From an uncultured Opitutales bacterium (GTDB lineage: Bacteria; Verrucomicrobiota; Verrucomicrobiia; Opitutales; UBA2995), in the NCBI GenBank assembly GCA_937920335.1, contig CALGUT010000258.1:1-9838 (forward strand): a stretch of DNA of 9,838 nt. Reading direction: 5' to 3'. The notes beneath the pieces were generated by a model that was not told the DNA's origin, did no database searches, and was given only the letters and a program-made list of their open reading frames with translations. The stretch's first letter is position 1, and the number at the start of each line of letters is the position of its first letter. The position numbers were made by a program, and so were the translations under genes. Shown here piece by piece: positions 7,575-9,838 of the stretch.

Positions 7575-7847
7575 ATGTCTCAAGCGTTGCAGACCTTGAG
7601 CGCGCTTGCTAATGAGCAACGGCTGTCCATCCTCTGTTTACTTTCGCAAGGTAATGAAATGTCGGTCGGCGCCTTAAATGAGAAACTTGACCTGAGTCAG
7701 TCGGCCTTATCCCAGCATTTGAGAAAGCTAAAAGATCGAGGTTATGTAGAGAGTAGAAAAGAGGGCTTGAATGTGTATTACCGTATTGGACGAAAGGATG
7801 TGTTGAAGATCATCACGCTGCTACACACCCTCTACTGCGAGGAATGA
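7575..7847 (+). CDS. ArsR-family repressor, SqrR/BigR/YgaV-like persulfide sensor
   Basis: This is a winged helix-turn-helix DNA-binding protein. From the ATG at 7575 it is 90 aa; a GTG at 7521 would add 18 residues. I prefer the ATG: GGAAG lies just upstream (tight spacing), the GTG has no ribosome binding site, and a perfect -10 box sits 2 nt before the GTG. The core is LANEQRLSILCLL (helices 1-2), then MSVGALNEKL and LSQSALSQHLRKL (recognition helix). A wing with SRKEGLNVYYRI follows, then a C-terminal helix ending LHTLYCEE. The only two cysteines are Cys21 in helix 2 and Cys88 in the last helix (39 and 106 from the GTG). They match the pair that forms a tetrasulfide or disulfide in SqrR, BigR and YgaV. 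Metal-site motifs of ArsR/SmtB such as CVC are absent. It is divergent from the pump operon and probably represses it until sulfide or persulfide accumulates. Confidence 0.9.
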   Translation: MSQALQTLSALANEQRLSILCLLSQGNEMSVGALNEKLDLSQSALSQHLRKLKDRGYVESRKEGLNVYYRIGRKDVLKIITLLHTLYCEE

Positions 7848-7892
7848 TGAACGATACAGAATTGGCTTTCCGAAGTCTTTTCGGCAGGTCGA
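7848..7892. other. Short gap between converging genes with a small hairpin
   Basis: This 45-nt gap separates the regulator stop (+) from the sulfatase stop (-). CCGAA (7870-7874) and TTCGG (7880-7884) form a 5-bp stem with a 5-nt loop. There is no T-run after it on either strand, so it is only a weak terminator candidate. Confidence 0.25.
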
Positions 7893-9347
7893 TTAACCCT
7901 TCGAACGAGCCACGAAACTTTCAAAAATCGGACCGGAATGATTGATCTTATCGGCTCCCGTAGCAGCACCAGGCAGCTCGCCTCGTACATCACCGCCTTT
8001 CGGGCGTACGGGGCCGCGATCGGGTGATGGATTCTGGGGAATGGTATCTCCGGTCTCTTCCGTCCACTGTTTGAGGATACCCGCGAGATTCCTTTGTATT
8101 TTCTTGAACTCCGGAAAGCCGGCAAGGTTTGTCATTTGTAGCGGATCGGAACCCACATGGAACAACTCCACTTGAGGCCTTGGATTCATGGGAATATCTT
8201 CCTGCCAAGGGAAGGTTTCGCCGGCATCATATTTTTCCCAGAGTTCTATGGCGGCTGGAAACTGAGAGCGATCGCTCTCGGTGCTGAGAGAGGGTTTGTT
8301 GTTGAACGCGTTGTGGATGTAGAGCCAGTCTTTCGTGCGGACGGCGCGTTCGTGGGCTGCGTAGACGTGCCAGTTGTGTTCGGCAAAAATGTAGTCGCGG
8401 ACCTTTGCTTTTGGGTTGGTTAGCACTGGCGCCAGACTTACGCCTTGGAAGGAAGGTGGTTTTTCGAGTCCGGCCAATTCCAGAAATGTAGGGGCTAGGT
8501 CGATCATACTAACCATCGATGCAGATCGGGCGGGATTGATCGCACCTGGATTCCAGACGATGAGTGGGGTATTGATTCCGCTGTCGTAAAGGCGGGTCTT
8601 GTCCCGAGGAAATGGCCTTCCATTGTCTGCTGTATAAATGAAGTAGGTGTTTTCAGTGATGCCTTGCCGCTCAAGCTCTTCAACGACTTGACCGGCATAA
8701 TAGTCGGTGCGGCTTACTTCGTGGAAGTAGTCGGCGAGGTCTTTTCGTGTCCTTGGACCATCGTAGAGATAGGGTGGCACTTCGATGACGTCTGGATCGT
8801 AGATGGGAGCATGCTCATCAAATTGCCAGTCGCGGTGGGCGTCATGCGAGGCGAACCAGCAAAAGAAAGGCTGGTCTTTTGGACGTTCCTTTAGAATGCG
8901 AACCCAGTCCTCGCTACCGGCCGGTTTTCCATCCTTGCCTGTATCCGAAAAGCCTAGTTTTGGCGGCTTGTTCATGTGATTTTTCCCTGATATGACTGTA
9001 TAGTAGCCCGCTCCCGTAAGTTTTTGAATAAATGTTACCTGGTCATCGGGAAGCACGGTGTGCAACTCAGGGGCGCCAGTATTGTGTGGGTAGCGGCCCG
9101 TGATAATGCTGCAGCGACTGGGGCTGCAACTACTGGTTGTGAGAAAAGCGTTGTCAAAGACCAGGCCTTGCGAGGCAATGCGGTCCAGGTTTGGGGTTTG
9201 CGCCACCTTGCTTCCGTAGGGTCCCAGATCAGTCGCAGAAATGTCGTCCGTGATAAAGAAAACGAAGTTCGGCTGATCAGCCGCATTAATGGACCAATTG
9301 GAGCAGATGCTTAAGAGTATGAGAGACAGTTTGAGGAGATACTTCAT
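7893..9347 (-). CDS. Secreted type I sulfatase (formylglycine-dependent), 484 aa
   Basis: It hydrolyses sulfate esters or sulfamates, probably on a polysaccharide, in the periplasm or outside the cell. A signal peptide (MKYLLKLSLILLSIC..., cleavage likely after INA at ~22) precedes the alkaline-phosphatase-like fold. Active-site elements appear in order: Asp34/Asp35 (metal, ITDD), and CSPSR at 74-78, where Cys74 is converted to formylglycine. Then come GKNHM (Lys122, His124), SHDAH (167-171), TADNG (Asp241/Asn242) and Lys250. Every key residue expected of an active S1 sulfatase is present. The CSPSR context and HNTGAPELH recall heparan N-sulfatase (sulfamidase)-like proteins, but I cannot fix the subfamily. 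No maturation enzyme (FGE or anSME) or glycan-degradation partner is visible. It converges on the regulator and diverges from the His-rich gene, so it appears to be its own unit. The ATG has no strong Shine-Dalgarno sequence. Confidence 0.93.
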   Translation of the reverse strand: MKYLLKLSLILLSICSNWSINAADQPNFVFFITDDISATDLGPYGSKVAQTPNLDRIASQGLVFDNAFLTTSSCSPSRCSIITGRYPHNTGAPELHTVLPDDQVTFIQKLTGAGYYTVISGKNHMNKPPKLGFSDTGKDGKPAGSEDWVRILKERPKDQPFFCWFASHDAHRDWQFDEHAPIYDPDVIEVPPYLYDGPRTRKDLADYFHEVSRTDYYAGQVVEELERQGITENTYFIYTADNGRPFPRDKTRLYDSGINTPLIVWNPGAINPARSASMVSMIDLAPTFLELAGLEKPPSFQGVSLAPVLTNPKAKVRDYIFAEHNWHVYAAHERAVRTKDWLYIHNAFNNKPSLSTESDRSQFPAAIELWEKYDAGETFPWQEDIPMNPRPQVELFHVGSDPLQMTNLAGFPEFKKIQRNLAGILKQWTEETGDTIPQNPSPDRGPVRPKGGDVRGELPGAATGADKINHSGPIFESFVARSKG

Positions 9348-9554
9348 AGGGTAATTGGAAGAGTTTTTCTGAATAATTGCGGTTTTGTCGTTTTGGACAA
9401 CAATTCTTTGGCCCTACTGCAGTCTGGAATTTGAAATTTGAATCTTACGTTGCCAAGAAAGCGAATATACGTTCACTTAGTTATATGTTTAAACAGTCTA
9501 TTAATTGGCTGGAAATTTGCTGACATACCCAGAAATCATTGGAGTCTAATTATT
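9348..9554. promoter_or_regulatory. Divergent intergenic region, sulfatase / His-rich gene
   Basis: This 207-nt region has no gene I can support. On the minus strand TTGTCC, a 17-nt spacer and ATTATT form a possible but weak sulfatase promoter (about 9377-9405). There is an 8-bp palindrome GTTTAAAC at 9487-9494 and an A/T repeat (AATTTGAAATTTGAAT) near 9427-9442. On the plus strand GGAG at 9541-9544 is the ribosome binding site of the next gene. No clear + strand promoter was identified. Confidence 0.35.
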
Positions 9555-9746
9555 ATGAAAAAAGCTTACAGCATCTTAGCTCTCTCGCTTCTTACCTTGG
9601 CCCACTCCGCAATGGGTCATTCATCGCAAGCCGTTCACATCCATCCGCATGGTGAAAACGCGTTTCTAACCACCTGGATGGTGGCAGCCGTTATCGGTTT
9701 GGCATTGGGCGGGCGTTATCTTGTTCAGCGCCGCCGCCAGCGCTAG
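9555..9746 (+). CDS. Small His-rich single-span membrane protein, 63 aa
   Basis: I do not recognise this protein. The frame extends upstream to 9438, but the ATG at 9555 is the likely start: GGAG lies 10 nt before it and the product then begins with a clean signal peptide (MKK, hydrophobic ILALSLLTLA, cleavage probably after AMG, residue 21). The mature protein would begin HSSQAVHIHPHGEN, with four histidines in 11 residues (22, 28, 30, 32). It continues with one transmembrane helix (~37-56) and ends in the basic tail QRRRQR. That layout places a metal-binding-looking segment outside the membrane. The gene ends 7 nt before the LarE-like gene, so the two are probably one operon. Because LarE works in making a nickel cofactor, a nickel or cobalt handling role is a reasonable guess. 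A sorting-tag-like protein is an alternative. Confidence 0.65.
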   Translation: MKKAYSILALSLLTLAHSAMGHSSQAVHIHPHGENAFLTTWMVAAVIGLALGGRYLVQRRRQR

Positions 9747-9753
9747 TTCATCG

Positions 9754-9838
9754 ATGCTCCAAGTTGAGGAACTTCTGGGCAGGCTTAAGGCCTGGTTCAA
9801 CCCAGTTGAAGGAAGTCTTACCGCCTTTTCCGGAGGCG
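9754..9838 (+). CDS. larE: LarE-like PP-loop sulfur transferase, 5' end only
   Basis: Only the first 28 codons are visible; the frame runs off the window. The N-terminus is an amphipathic helix (VEELLGRLKAW), then a hydrophobic strand leading into AFSGG (residues 24-28). That is the start of the SGGxDS PP-loop that binds ATP. This short helix followed directly by a strand and AFSGG is the usual beginning of LarE. LarE is the ATP-dependent sacrificial sulfur transferase that builds the dithio group of the nickel-pincer nucleotide used by lactate racemase and related enzymes. Other PP-loop ATPases such as QueC share the motif, so the call stays provisional. No Shine-Dalgarno sequence is apparent; translation may be coupled to the small gene 7 nt upstream. 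Confidence 0.6.
   Translation, partial: MLQVEELLGRLKAWFNPVEGSLTAFSGG

Noticed and set aside
1420..7847. Metal (arsenic, copper, zinc) resistance locus, suggested by ArsR plus RND
   Set aside because: The regulator lacks metal-binding CVC-type motifs and has the SqrR-type cysteine pair. The permease has the DD form of the TM4 motif rather than the DG form of metal pumps.
9438..9554. N-terminal extension of the His-rich small protein to an ATG at 9438
   Set aside because: The extension would bury a textbook signal peptide inside the protein, and it lacks a ribosome binding site. The ATG at 9555 has GGAG upstream.
9555..9746. PEP-CTERM-like sorting tag in the small protein (helix plus RRRQR tail)
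   Set aside because: No PEP motif precedes the helix and the whole protein is only 63 residues. The histidine cluster is the more distinctive feature.
7195..9838. One combined sulfur system uniting the persulfide sensor, the sulfatase and LarE
   Set aside because: The genes are in opposing orientations with separate promoters and unrelated chemistry (sulfate release, cofactor thiolation, efflux). Shared use of sulfur alone is not evidence of a joint function.
1..9838. CRISPR array, tRNA or rRNA genes, insertion sequences, attachment sites
   Set aside because: No regularly spaced repeats, cloverleaf-like sequences, transposase motifs or terminal inverted repeats were seen on reading both strands.

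Overview
The window reads as a Gram-negative chromosome segment of medium GC with AT-rich intergenic regions. It carries an envelope-spanning RND/TolC pump, signal peptides and a secreted formylglycine-type sulfatase. Weak Shine-Dalgarno use, the sulfatase and unnamed secreted paralogs suit a marine Verrucomicrobiota- or Planctomycetota-like bacterium. No rRNA or marker gene is present, so this lineage guess is tentative.

Layout, left to right. (1) 1-1263, + strand: two tandem paralogous proteins of unknown function, the first cut by the window edge and the second with a signal peptide. (2) 1264-1419: an intergenic stretch between converging transcription units, with one short hairpin. (3) 7437 down to 1420, - strand: a compact four-gene operon. 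In transcription order it encodes a YgaP-type DUF2892 membrane protein, a TolC-type outer-membrane channel, a lipoprotein-like periplasmic adaptor and an HAE1-type RND permease. The last three genes are 2 nt apart or overlap by 4 nt. (4) 7438-7574: an AT-rich divergent promoter region with repeated and inverted motifs. (5) 7575-7847, + strand: an ArsR-family regulator whose only two cysteines sit where SqrR/BigR/YgaV repressors carry their persulfide-sensing pair. (6) 7893-9347, - strand: a type I sulfatase with the CSPSR motif. (7) 9348-9554: a divergent intergenic region. (8) 9555-9838, + strand: a 63-residue His-rich, single-span membrane protein, followed 7 nt later by the start of a PP-loop ATPase that looks like LarE, cut by the window end.

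Main point: the regulator and DUF2892 protein recall the E. coli ygaV-ygaP and Xylella/Rhodobacter bigR/sqrR sulfide-response loci. Here, however, the divergent operon encodes a complete tripartite efflux pump, and no rhodanese, persulfide dioxygenase or sulfide:quinone reductase is visible. The hypothesis is a reactive-sulfur-controlled RND efflux system. The sensor assignment rests on residues visible in the sequence; the substrate and induction are inference. The right end is probably a separate unit connected with nickel-pincer cofactor synthesis.
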